A stretch of 64,000 bases of DNA, from contig NC_092559.1 of assembly GCF_037038585.1 (NCBI RefSeq), positions 13,440,488 to 13,504,487 of the forward strand, in the 5' to 3' direction. The position numbers and the translations under genes are program-made. Of the stretch, positions 45,477 to 56,403 are shown in pieces. Origin of the DNA: Patagioenas fasciata. Taxonomy: Eukaryota; Chordata; Aves; Columbiformes; Columbidae. The notes below the pieces were generated by a model. That model was not told the origin of the DNA. It ran no database searches and saw only the letters and a list, made by a program, of their open reading frames with translations. Each line of letters starts with the position of its first letter. The stretch's first letter is position 1.

Positions 45477-47148
45477 TCACTGTTCTTCTGTCCTGGCTAC
45501 TCGTGTCAGCATTTCTTCTACTGAAGATCCTGGTGGCAGGGTTGCTAGTATTTGTTTAGTCTTTGAATTTGCATTATCGAAAGCCAGCAACCGAAACATT
45601 TGATTTTTCATTTCTTCTGATAAATCTGGGTTTTGCATTATTCCTTCATGTAGCCAGTCAATAAAATGCGTGAAATTTTCTGTAGTGCCTTGGCGTATTC
45701 CGCTGAATGAGGGAGCTAAGGGTCCTGGTAAAGTTAAGAAAGCATCTAGGGCAAGTTGTGCAGCTTTCCGGTGAACTTCAGCAATAAATCGCAGTTGAAC
45801 TTCTATTGTAGCGTACTGTCCGCGACCCGTATAGGTGTCGGGTACCACATTGGTTAATGGGTCATTTGGACTGGTGTGTTTGGCTGTTTCTTGCTGCGCT
45901 CGTTGATACCAGGCCGATTCCCACAGGAGGAATTGTGCTGGAGTTAGTAATAAGCACATTAAATTTTGGCAGTCCATGGGACACAATAAGTCAGCAGTAA
46001 AAATCCAATGCAGTATTTGTCTGGTAGCTTCTGAATGTATCCCATAGTTCGTGATTGTTTGTTTGGCTTGCTGTAAAATTTTCCATTCATGTGGTTCCCA
46101 TACCGCTGTCTGGGTGTTCATATTTTGAATTACCGGTAGGGCTAATTTTGCTGGAGACCAATCACCTTCTAGAATGGCATCTTTGATGACCCCTGACCAT
46201 CTGCCAGATCGGGGTGGTGGCCGGTCAGTAGGTTCTATGGGTACCTTTGGTTGCATTGTTTGCGGAAGGCAACCTGGTTTTTGATACTCGATTTGTCTCT
46301 TATTTTTCTCTACATCTGACATTCGCAAGTCAAGTTGTTCAAGCTTACTGGTAATGACTTGCAGTAACTGCTCTACTCCTTGTGATGAGCCCAATGATGT
46401 AGAAGGAGGCTCACAGGATCCCTCCACATGTATTTTTGGAGGTTCTTTTGGGGGGTGGCCCCTGGTGCCGTGGCCCGGTCGGGCCCAGCCTGGCTGACGC
46501 GATAGTCTCAGAGGGGGGCGTGTCTGACTCGGGATAGGGCAGAGGCGGAGCTGTAGGAGGAGGGCGGCACTCAGGGCCTCCCACATCCGGACAGTCCCCT
46601 AGTTGCACTTCCGCTTTCTTCTCACATTGCCCCAGAGACTCAGACGGGGAAACTTCCGGTTCTTTGTTTGAGGAGGGTAAAGTTTCCAACTCCCGCCGCA
46701 GATCGGATTGCGAGAGTATTGGCTGAGCCGGGACCCCTCGACCACCCCGAACAGCAGGCAGACCCCACAGAGTAGCCCACAGGTCCCTCTTCTCTTTTGG
46801 CTGACAACTTTTATCAGTCCAGGTTTGTTCTGGGGCAAGCGCCTTCGCAGCTCCCAGGGCAGTGCGTTGTTCTGACTTCATTACTTCCAATGATTCTAAC
46901 ACGGTTCTCCACAAATCTCTCAGAGCTTTAATTTCTTTCTCTTCTTCCCCTCTGAGAGTCTTATCCCACATAGTGTCCCCCAATAATCTCCATTCCATTG
47001 GGGAAAACAAAAGTGGAATTTCTCCAAAGTGTCCCAATTTCTGGACTAATGTAATCAATGTGATTAAGTTTTCCTGTGACGATTCGATACCTCTCTTAGA
47101 GAGAATATGCATCAACAGTGCCACAGCTGTCTCAAGTTCCATTATCAA
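45477..47148 (-). pseudogene. gag of ERV-B (matrix and capsid, frameshifted)
   Basis: Two overlapping open pieces in different frames. 47148-46411 is a Trp-containing matrix-like N-terminus followed by Pro-rich sequence. 46586-45477 has coiled-coil-like heptads, then a capsid with the major homology region GIRQGTTENFTHFIDWL and LLAFDNANSKTKQIL. One frame change lies within 46411-46586. Betaretrovirus-like in layout. The start at 47148 is the first ATG, about 160 bp after the primer site. Nucleocapsid zinc fingers are not reached: the sequence passes into integrase at about 45400. Confidence 0.8.
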
Positions 47149-47309
47149 ATCAGTGTGGTCTTAAGTACGAGGCGAGTGACCAGCTTGTCTGGTGCTTGTC
47201 TTTTGTTACCGGACAAAGCACACTCTCCTACAACCCGGTTTGGCTCCGTCGTTTAATGAATGCTGCTTGCCGCAGTAAATGGCACTCCGGAGATCCTACT
47301 TTTGCTAAC

Positions 47310-47327
47310 AACCATCCTCTGCTACCA
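47310..47327 (-). other. Primer binding site, initiator tRNA-Met
   Basis: Reverse strand TGGTAGCAGAGGATGGTT is a perfect 18-nt complement of the 3' end of vertebrate initiator tRNA-Met, 2 nt inside the LTR. Confidence 0.85.
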
Positions 47328-47329
47328 GA

Positions 47330-47798
47330 TGCTGGAGAATGAAAAACTTGTAGAACTCTTTGAGTGCAACGGGCGGACTGGCGAAGACAAAGAATCGGGC
47401 TCAATATGAGTTTAACATCAATGCCCTTTAATGAACCTTTAACAACACTGAATATCAATGTCTGCCAGTGCACGTTTTTGAAACCCTTATATAGTTTTTA
47501 CCCAGTGGCCATGTGGCAAGTGCAGGCTACGATTGGTTACTCTCTGCAGTCACTCTTCCCCTCCCGCTATGGTGATTAGCTGCAGGGCACTGTCCATGAA
47601 CTGTTCATGCGCAGTGATGACAGCGCCCCTCCTGCAGCCTGGGTCGAGGATAGACCAGCTTCTGTTTACTTCCATTCTGTCTTTGGTGTCTCCAGAAAAA
47701 CCTTCCGTGTAGGTCCTAGCCTGCACCACAGCCACATCAAACTCTGGCTTGTTCACAGCACACAGCCCATGTCCTCTTTCTTCCAAAAACTCTCCACA
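47330..47798 (-). repeat. 5' LTR of ERV-B
   Basis: 469 bp, reverse strand TGTGGAGAG at 47798 to CTCCAGCA at 47330. TATA-like region (CTATATAAGG) near 47490. A frame open on the opposite strand at 47607-47933 is antisense noise. Confidence 0.87.
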
Positions 47799-47804
47799 TC
47801 CTTA

Positions 47805-48377
47805 TGGCAGGAAAATTCAGGAGTATGTGGGCAAGGACAAGAGGGATCCCTGATGGCACTTGCAACTACATTACTGGTCTGGTGCATGCCAAGGGATAGC
47901 GAGGGTCTAAATTTTTTCCATGGCCGCCTCTGAAAGTCACATCGAGAGGATTTACAGCCGTTTGGAAACAGAGTGACATTAGATTTATGTAGAGTCTCAG
48001 CCTTGTATTTAAAATGCAGATGATATGCTATGTTTGTTTACCATTTTTAACACAAAAGGGATGAGACCTTTTGTGGATACTTCAACATCATGTGTTATTG
48101 ATAAAAGATCACTTGTAACAGTTAAAAACCCATGAAATAGGAAAGAACTGATGCCAGAATCTTGAACAAGGAAATCCTGGGTCTTTCTGAATTGAGGAAG
48201 CCTAAGCATATTGTTCAAGTTATTAGGTTTGTAGCCAAGAGGAAGAAAATATATGTTGGTTGCCTTATTCAGGTCACAAGCAGCATTTACTTCTCAGCAA
48301 GATTCTTCTGTAGACAAGGTTTTATTGAATTATTTACACTTAAATCTCAGTTATAAGGTCAACTGACTTTATATACA
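47805..48377 (+). other. No gene recognised
   Basis: 573 bp between ERV-B and a solo LTR. Nothing recognised. Bases 48373-48377 (ataca) are the target duplication of the next element. Confidence 0.4.
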
Positions 48378-49111
48378 TGCCCTGGTTTTGTTAAAAACAA
48401 GACCAGTTTCTCTTTTAGTGTATTTTCCTTTCAACTAAGTTTTTCTAAGTAACTGCACTTTTCTGAATTTAGCTGCATGTTTTTTCAGACAATGTCCACT
48501 CTGGAGCTGATAACAGTAGCAATGGTATGCAGAAGAGTCCCAGGTTTAGACTTATTGCTATGGTAGCCAAGGTTACTGATAAATTTTGCACATTCCATAA
48601 GTGAAAGGGTCATATTTGCAAGGAGGGGCAAACAGAACAGATGACTAAAACTGACCGAGTATTCCATCCCATACACGTCATACACCCTATAAAAATGAGA
48701 GATCACAAGGGTCTCGCTCTTCTTTGACCATGGTTGGCATCTGAGGAGCACCCTGCCTGTCGTGCCTGCGATCCGAGGCCTGGTTCCAGACCCTGCATCC
48801 CTGAATCCAGTTCCGGTTTGCTGCGGAGTCTAGCCCAGGACTTCCAGGTGCCTGCCCTGCAGCTGCTGGAGCCGTGCTGGCTCCGCTGCGGGCAATGCTA
48901 TACTGCCCCGGGAAATTCAAGATTGGTTTTGTATATTTTGTATCATTTTATCTGTTTATTAGTAGCATTAGTAAAGCATTTTTAACTTTTTCCAACTGGC
49001 AAGTCTCTCCCTTTTCCTCCTCTTCCCTTTCCTTAGTGGGGAGGGTGGTGGTGGTGGGGTAACAGAGAGCATCTGCCATGGTTTATTGTCACCCTGCAGT
49101 AAACGGTGACA
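48378..49111 (+). repeat. Solo LTR, old ERV family-A subtype
   Basis: 734 bp, TGCCCTGG to GGTGACA, homologous to the 12617-13280 LTR. A perfect duplication, ataca, is at 48373-48377 and 49112-49116. The E-box has decayed to CACGTC and the CGCG palindrome is lost. Confidence 0.88.
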
Positions 49112-49268
49112 ATACATAAATAGCCACCACTAGAATAACAGTCATGCACATCATACACATAAACATAATCTGTATAACTCAAACAGGTTGGACTGACTGC
49201 AGTCGCTGTCTCTACACAGGCAAGGAACCCCTAAAAAAGCCAAGGGGAATTGCTCCAGAGCCAATAAT

Positions 49269-50017
49269 TGTGTTGCACAGGTGTCTCTGACCCAGGGGCT
49301 ATCGGTAACAATAGCTGCTGTGTGGACTTCACCTGCTGCCTCAACCAAACTTGCCCCCATCTCCTAAAAGGAATTGTGTTATACGGGTCTCTCCAACCCG
49401 GGGACAATAGCTGCTGTCCAGAAGATGGATTTTCACCTGCTGCTTCAGCCAAACTTGCCCCCCACCTCCTCCCTGTTACTAAGGACAATGAAGAAGAGCA
49501 TGCCCAGAAGCTCGCCAAGGGTCCTGAGGTCACCCAATGGACCAGAAAGAGACCCCTGAACGCAAGGTGACGCAGGCACAGATGGGTCCTGGCAAGTAAA
49601 GCAGGGACTTTTTGGGCCTGTGCAGTTAAGCCTGGATTGTGAAACAAAGGTGGAGATTGACCTCAAACAATGGGAATGAGGGGCAGTGAAGAAGCATAAA
49701 AGATGACTCCCGACTGGACATTGTTAAGATCTTCCCACCAGAGGATCCCGGATCACAACACAGGACTGGCAGGATTCTACGGGACCGGAGACCAGAGGGA
49801 CGCCTTTGGGAGTCATTGGTGGTAATTAAAATCCTCTTTTCCCTTTTTTTTCTTTCCCTTTTTCTCTACTCTATTGCGTGCTGCTTTACAGGCAAAATGA
49901 TAAAGTAACACTGTTTGATTCAATTATAACCCCTTGGCATTTTGATTGCCTTAATTTTGCGCTTCGAGATCAAAGTAAACGAACCATCACGAGTCCATCA
50001 CCGAATGGACCGTGCCA
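49269..50017 (+). repeat. 5' LTR of ERV-C
   Basis: 749 bp, TGTGTTGCAC to CCGTGCCA. AATGATAAAG stands where the 3' LTR has AATAATAAAG, the likely polyadenylation signal. The start is set by where homology with the other two family-C LTRs begins. Confidence 0.75.
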
Positions 50018-50023
50018 TTAAAT

Positions 50024-50041
50024 TGGCATCACGGATAGGAT
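50024..50041 (+). other. Candidate primer binding site of ERV-C, tRNA unassigned
   Basis: TGGCATCACGGATAGGAT begins with the obligatory TGG 6 nt after the LTR, the same spacing style as ERV-D. I cannot match it with confidence to a tRNA; a G-discriminator tRNA of the serine kind is possible. Confidence 0.4.
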
Positions 50042-50321
50042 TCTGGGAAATAGAGGAGTGCAGGTAGTGTAGAGGGCTCTGTCTCTTGGAATCAAACCAA
50101 AAGATCTCAAAGTGCAAAAGGGGTGTTGCTCTCATGTTGATGAGAATTGTCTGCTAGGGAGAGTGAAGGGTCAATCTTGTGTAACTAAGTTGAACCTTCC
50201 CATAGCAGATTTTTTGGCCCCTTCAACCACTTGGGTAAGAGAAGGGTGACACACCAGTTGCTGCGGTTTTTGTAACTAAGTTGTGCCTTCCTGAAGTAGG
50301 TTCCGCCCCTTCATAATAAGA

Positions 50322-51560
50322 ATGATCGAAAAAGCTGATAATCAAGATTTTTGGTTAGTGAAAGATCAAGACTCGTTCTACACACTTTTAGCAAAGTATA
50401 GGACTCGACCCTCCGTACCTGGAGAAGACTGGGCTCGTGGTAATTGGGCTGATTTACAGAGTGTAGTAGACCGAGTGATTTCTTTACAGACTAAGTCTAA
50501 GTTTAGATCAAATAAAGATAAAGCTGTAGTCTGTGCTGTCCTAGGAGCTAGCCTAGTAGCAGCGATTGAAGATCGCCTCAGGTGATGTAGTAATGAAAGC
50601 AAAATTATAGAATCCCTTGAAAATCTAGTGCAGGTTTTGCAAAAAACAACCTCCAGTTTAGGACAACAAGTAGAAAATTGTTTTCAACATTTAGAAAAAG
50701 AGAGGAAAGAAAACCACTCATTAAAAGCTACTCTAAAGGAAGAATGTTTAAAAAACACAGGAGTGCTGAGGCAGCAGGAGTTAGAGGAGAAAAGTATCCA
50801 ACAAATAAATCAAATTTACCCTCAGAAAGAATTGGAGGAGATGGGAAAACGTTATGACGAATATCCACACGTGAGTCCCTTAGTGAAAACAGAATATTTT
50901 CATGCAAATGAGGGGGATGCTGACCCTCACATTACAACTAAGCAAACACCTTACACTGCCACTGAGCTGGCCAAACTAAAGAAAGAGTACAGCCACCTTC
51001 CTAAATAATCTGAAACTGAATACATGTGGCATGTATCCCTAACTGGGGGAGACCAAATTCAGTTAAGTGAACAAGAAGCTAATGGTTACTGGGGGCACGG
51101 AGTTTTCTTAACAAGTGGTGACATGCCCCATGGTCCCTAACCCATCAAGCTGCTTATTGGGCTGGAGGGCTAAACCCTTTAGACGGGGGAAAGCCCTTGG
51201 CAATCACTGGCACACCTGATCAATTGTTAGAAAGTGTACACAAATCAGCCTGCTTACAAATGATACATAAAAAGAAATTAATTCCCAAATGTGAATTCCC
51301 AATGATGTTGCCAGTGAATCCAGACATGATGACTGATGACTCCCTTGATAAGGGGACTTCCAGAGTCACTTAAATCTACTGGGATTAACCTTCAAATGAC
51401 AATCACATTAATGAGCCCAGTAGAAAGGTTGGAAGGTGTGATTAGAAGCCAGGGTAACAGAAATGGGAACCAGAGAGATGGAGCTAATACTAGCATAGAT
51501 TCCCCCTTCACCCCTGCCCCGACTTCCCCCAACCAACCAAATACTCAAAAGGTGTGGACA
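50322..51560 (+). pseudogene. gag of ERV-C
   Basis: Starts at ATG 50322. One frame continues to about 51130 through a TGA (50583) and a TAA (51006), then shifts. The N-terminal ~85 codons are matrix-like. 50628-50860 is strongly coiled-coil (E/K/L/Q-rich heptads). From 50950 comes the capsid with YTATELAKLKKEY, GYWGHGVF, YWAGGL and, after the shift, LIRGLPESL. Landmarks are shared with ERV-D. No zinc knuckle is seen before protease. Confidence 0.7.
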
Positions 51561-51564
51561 TGAG

Positions 51565-52330
51565 GGGAAGTAGCACAAGAACTGATAGATTATAGTGGGA
51601 AATATGGCCCAGTAAAAATCCTAGAAGAACCGTTGAGAGGAATCCGTCATACTGAAGTCAAGAATCTGCCCCTCTCTACCAGTACTGCTGCTGCTATCGG
51701 TGCCCCAAGAAAGGAGCATCCGTACATTAAAACAGGAAAGGGAGAACAACCAAAGAACTGACAACAATGGTGATTTTTGGGAATTAAAAAGGGAGTTCCC
51801 AGAGATATAATGGAGGGCTTACCCCTTGATAAACTTAGTAAACTAGTATCAAGGTGGCAAAATCCAAAAGAACATTCACAGACCGTGAAAGAAGTCCTAC
51901 CTGTTATACCTTCAGCTCCCTCCCCCACCGAGGATGAAAGTCTCTCCCAGAAACAGGAAAACTAGAACCTCCATTCCCTAGTAGTGAGCGGAGGAATGGA
52001 GGATGGATTTATATCTGACAGCTCACACATACTAGAGGGGGAGATTTATTGATCACGGCTATAGTGGGTCCTAAGCGTGCACCTGTAACCTTTTTGATTG
52101 ACACCAGTGCACAGATTTCTGCTCTAAGCGAAGTAGATGCTGGAAGGTGTGGAGTTTCTCCCTTGAGGTGACGTTTTTGCGTCCTTAACGCTTTAGGGTC
52201 GACAGAAGTTATGAAAGTTGTTTGAGTAAAATTGTTATTGCTGGGGAATGAGAGCACAGTCATTATTGAGATGGTGATTGGAGACATTCCAAACAGTTTG
52301 CTAGGTATGGATACCCTCAAAGGCAGACAG
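51565..52330 (+). pseudogene. Protease region of ERV-C
   Basis: In the same frame as pol. The active-site motif reads LIDTSAQ (codons from 52094), Ser in place of the usual Gly after the catalytic Asp-Thr, then LGMDTL near 52300, the usual second protease landmark. The Gly-to-Ser change probably inactivated it. The upstream part is too decayed to set a start. Confidence 0.6.
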
Positions 52331-55075
52331 TGGGAAGATTCAGAAGGATTGTTGTGGACTTTCGGAATGCTGCAGCTACATGTCAGACTACTGCAAACTG
52401 CACCTGCACGCCCATATAGCCAGGTCACAAACGTTAAGCAATACCCCCTTCCCCTGGGTGCCAAAGAAGGTATCAAACTGGTTATACAAGAAATGCAAGA
52501 ACAAGGAGTGGTAATAAATACCCATTCTCCTTTTAACTCTCCAGTGTGGCCAGTTAGAAAACCCAATGGGACGTGGCGACTTACAATAGATTTTCAGCGG
52601 CTGAATGCCAACACCGATCCTTTAATCGCCGCAGTCTCCGATCTGGCTGAACTAATAACCATGATACAAGAAAAAGCTCATCCAATCATGGCAACAACAG
52701 ATGTTAAAGACATGTTTTTTATGATACCATTGTGACCAGAAGACAGAGATTATTTTGCGTTCACCTGGGAAAGAAAACAATACACTTTCACCCAACTTCC
52801 CCAGGGGTACAAACATTCTCCCACATTAGCTCATCATGCTTTAGCCCAAGAGCTAGAAAAAATACCCAAACCCAAAGGCATAACTGTTTATCAGTACATT
52901 GATGATATTCTTGTAGGAGGAAATGAAATAATGAAAGTGGGGGCAACCCAACAGGATATAATTTCACATTTAGAAAATCTGGGTTTGCAAATTCCCCCTG
53001 AAAAGGTCCAAAAGCCCTCACAAGAAGTAAAATTTCTGGGAATCTGGTGGAAAGGAAGGATGACCTGCATCCCGCCGGACACCCTTGCTTCCTTAGTTCA
53101 GATCAAAATGCCTGAGTCAAAAAAGGGTTTGCAGCATGTTTTAGGGCTGTTGATCTTTCGGAGGAAACACATCTCAAATTTTTCCATCATTGCTAGACCT
53201 CTTTATGATTTTCTAAGAAAGGAGGTCAAATGGGAATGGACAGCTTCTCAGGAAGAAGCTATGTGATTACTAATTTTTGAAGCAACAGCTCATCAAGTCC
53301 TTGGTCCTATTCACCCTACAGACCCTTTTCAGGTTGAATGGGGGTTTGCTTTATCAGGCTTATCAGTTCATATATGGCAGAGAGGTCCTGAAGGTCCAAC
53401 CCGACCTGTGGGATTTTTCTCCGGTGGTTTTAGGGATGCCAAAAAGAGAGACACTGCTTGGGAGAAAGGTTTGTTTGTTGTTAGTCTGGCTCTGGTAGAA
53501 GTAGAGAAGATTGCATGACAGCAGCCAATCGTATTAAGAGGCCCATTTAAAGTCATAAAAGAAGTCACTTCTGGGACCCCTCCCCCCGACAGGGTGGCCC
53601 AGAAGGCCTCAGTATGAAAGTGGTATGCTCAGATTGAACACTATTGTAACATTTTCTCGGTATCTGAAGGAGCTTTAAAAAATCTGGCTATACAAGAAAT
53701 GGAGAGCTTGGACGATGACCAAGATAAACCTGCCTCAGTAATCCAAGTCGCACCTCCCTTTTCGCATGATTGGTCAGCTAGTGCTTGGTTTACTGATGCT
53801 TCTGCTAAAAGAGAAGGAAAGGTGTGGAAATACAGGGCAGTAGCACTCCATACCTCTTCCGATGAACACATTATAACAGAGGGAGAGGGTAGTGCACAAG
53901 TAGGTGAATTAATTGCAGTATGGAGTGTTTTCCAACATGAAGCATAAACTACTTCTCCTGTCCACATTTATACTGACTCTTATGCTGTGTTTAAGGGGTG
54001 TACCAAGTGGCTTCCTTTCTGGGAACAGAACGGATGGGAAATTAATAGGATTCCAGTGTGGCAAAAAGAAAAATGGCAAGAAATCTTTATTGCTAGAAAG
54101 GGAAACTTTGCTGTGGACTGGGTAGCTTCTCATCAGGTAGATGGGGGATCTGCAGGAGAATGGAATAACCAAGCTGATGAATTACCAAGACTGGCCCCTG
54201 TACAAAAGGACCAAATTTCAGAAGACTGGGAATGCTTGTTAGAATGGTTACATGTAAAATGCAAACACACCAGAGCTAAGGACTTGTATGGTGAAGCTCT
54301 GGCCCGAGGTTGGCCCGTCACCAAAGAAATGTGTAAAACCTGCATATCGGTCTGTGAACAATGTTGGAGACAGCTTGAAAGGCACCCTTTAGAAGATAAC
54401 CCTCTACATTTAAGGGAGGGTAAAGGTTTCTGGGATGCCTGGCAGGTGTATTATATTGGCCCCTTTAAGAAATCAGGAGGTAAACATTTTGTACTGGTGG
54501 GGGTGGAAATAACATCAGGATTAGTCCAAGCTGAAGCTTTTGGCAAAGCTACAGGTGAAAACACTGTGAAAGCATTGTGAGAATGGTTTGGAACTTTTCC
54601 AAAGTCACAAGAAATACAGTCTGACAACGGTTCCCATTTCATCGCCAAAGTTGTACAAGATTGGGCACAAAGTGAAGGGATTAAATGGACTTTTCACACC
54701 CCATATTACCCACCAGCTAATGGAACTGTAGAAAGAACTGACAGCCTCTTGAAACGGCTTTTGAAACCTCATGAGGGTAACTGGGATACTCGTCTGTGGC
54801 AAGTTATCACAAGCGTAAATGACAGGTGGGGGGTAAATGGATGCCCCAAAATCACTGCTTTCTGCCCAAAAGCCCCTTCCTTGATTCCCTCTTTAAAGGG
54901 ACCGAATGATTCCAAAGATCCAGCCCATTTCCCAGGACAACGAGTCCTGGTGGAACTCCCTACTGTGGAAAGCGTATCACTAGCATTGAAAACCCCTTTA
55001 AATGCAAATGCATGGGTAGCCTCTCATGCCCCGGGTAAGGAACACCAGATAAATACCCACTGGATAATTCCATAA
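52331..55075 (+). pseudogene. pol (RT, RNase H, integrase) of ERV-C, six in-frame stops
   Basis: A single frame without frameshift, broken by stops at 52733, 53264, 53516, 53615, 53945 and 54578. RT: SPFNSPVWPVRKPNG, LPQGYKHSPT and YIDDILVGG (52895-52921), catalytic pair intact. RNase H: FTDASAK, IYTDSYAV. Integrase: the C-C half of the zinc finger (CKTC, CEQC) is visible; the first catalytic Asp is replaced by Tyr (54449, WQVYYIGP), second Asp at 54623 (SDNGSHF), Glu at 54731, spacing 35 residues. The RT resembles a gammaretrovirus/ERVL intermediate; class not settled. Confidence 0.82.
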
Positions 55076-56075
55076 TTTTAATTATTTTTGCCTCGAGGAG
55101 GCAAGCCCTGTTTGTTTTCCTTTTGCAGGAGAACTCCGAGGGACACAGAGAATATCACGAATCATTCAAGAATCAAATCTGAAGGCTTAATTTGTCAAAA
55201 TGACCAATAGTATAATTAGACTACTAATACTTTTCTGCATCTTCTCACCTACCCATAACCAAAAATACACTAAATGGCCTTGGTCCAAAGCTACTGTTAT
55301 ATACACTAGTTCTCTAGGACTGTATCCTGAAGACCACTTTCCAAGTTTAGCTACTATAGTAATACCTGATGATAAAGTGTATTGCCCATATGAATGGAAG
55401 TGGGATAGGAAGGATTGGGTTAGAGTCCTGAATGGTACAAATGGAGAAAAAATTAAAATAGGATGCAGAAAGGTGGAAGGATCTAACCATGAGAAAGCCT
55501 CTTCAATTACAGTTACTGGAAACCTTTTAGATCTAAATTCGACAACCAAAATTCACCCTAACATCTCAGCAAAACTCTGTGCCACTGCAGAGTGGAAATG
55601 TAATAAACAAAATTCTCTCATCTCGTGTTGTCGCCAAAAGTACATCGGCAACTATACCACCTTGGACCCAAGTACCAACAATGTGGAGATTACTAAATCC
55701 TGCAAGGATGCAGAAACTGATTGTTGGTGCAACTTCACTTTAACAAGGACCATCCGGGTGGTGTGTAATTGGCGAAACAATCACGCCAACCGATCAGAAC
55801 TACTAGGCCTAAAATTCAAATTTAAAATAAATGCTGTCGCCAAACCTCCAGTGACATTTGTTGCAATAGTCACCTATCACAACAAAGACAGCGTTTTCAC
55901 ACAATGACAAAAATAAAGCTTCACGCTCTTTTATGGTGGTCCAGGGTGTCAACTTCTCCATGCAATGTAGACTGATTACTGAATCCCTCACTGAACCAGT
56001 AAACAGCTATAGAATTGGACTACATGGCTCTACTCTATCATGTGAAAAACAAAGCCAAAATTGTTGGCTAAACTT

Positions 56076-56403
56076 TGTGGAGGGGTTTCTGTTAGATGGA
56101 GATTTATTGTTGAATTAGTCAGACCCAAAGGAATCTCAAGGCCACTTCGAAAAGCTGAAAACAGGACCTGCTGTGGGAGTGAGGCATTTCTACAATAACA
56201 GGGACTCAACAAGATGTAAATCAATGGACCTATCAGCAGTGAGATTCCAGCTCGTGAACATAGACAATATCCAATTAGCGAATGCATGATTGGAGCGTGG
56301 ATGCGTGATCAGAAAATAGTTGCATATATAAGGAGGCTTGTTTCTGTAATAAACGGCTTTGCGTGATTCACATCGGAGTGCTGAGTCCTTTATCGTTCCA
56401 ACA
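56076..56403 (+). repeat. Solo LTR, family T, inserted in ERV-C env
   Basis: 328 bp, TGTGGAGGGG to TTCCAACA, with CATATATAAGGAGG and a GTAATAAACGG polyadenylation region. A perfect 6-bp duplication, aaactt, is at 56070-56075 and 56404-56409. Same family as the LTR at 8823-9145. Confidence 0.9.

Larger units (their letters stand above)
44076..47798 (-). mobile_element. ERV family B, internally deleted class II provirus with tRNA-iMet primer site
   Basis: Reverse strand: 5' LTR 47330-47798, primer site 47310-47327, gag, integrase C-terminus, envelope tail, polypurine tract, 3' LTR 44076-44546. A perfect 6-bp duplication, tcctta, is at 44070-44075 and 47799-47804. I counted about 11 substitutions plus one small indel between LTRs (roughly 2-2.5%), so it is moderately young. 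Protease, RT, RNase H, the integrase core and the surface subunit are missing. Confidence 0.88.

Noticed and set aside
47310..47327. Possible tRNA gene fragments (also at 1432, 8804, 19450, 40883)
   Set aside because: Only 18-nt matches to tRNA 3' ends next to LTRs, so primer binding sites rather than tRNA genes.
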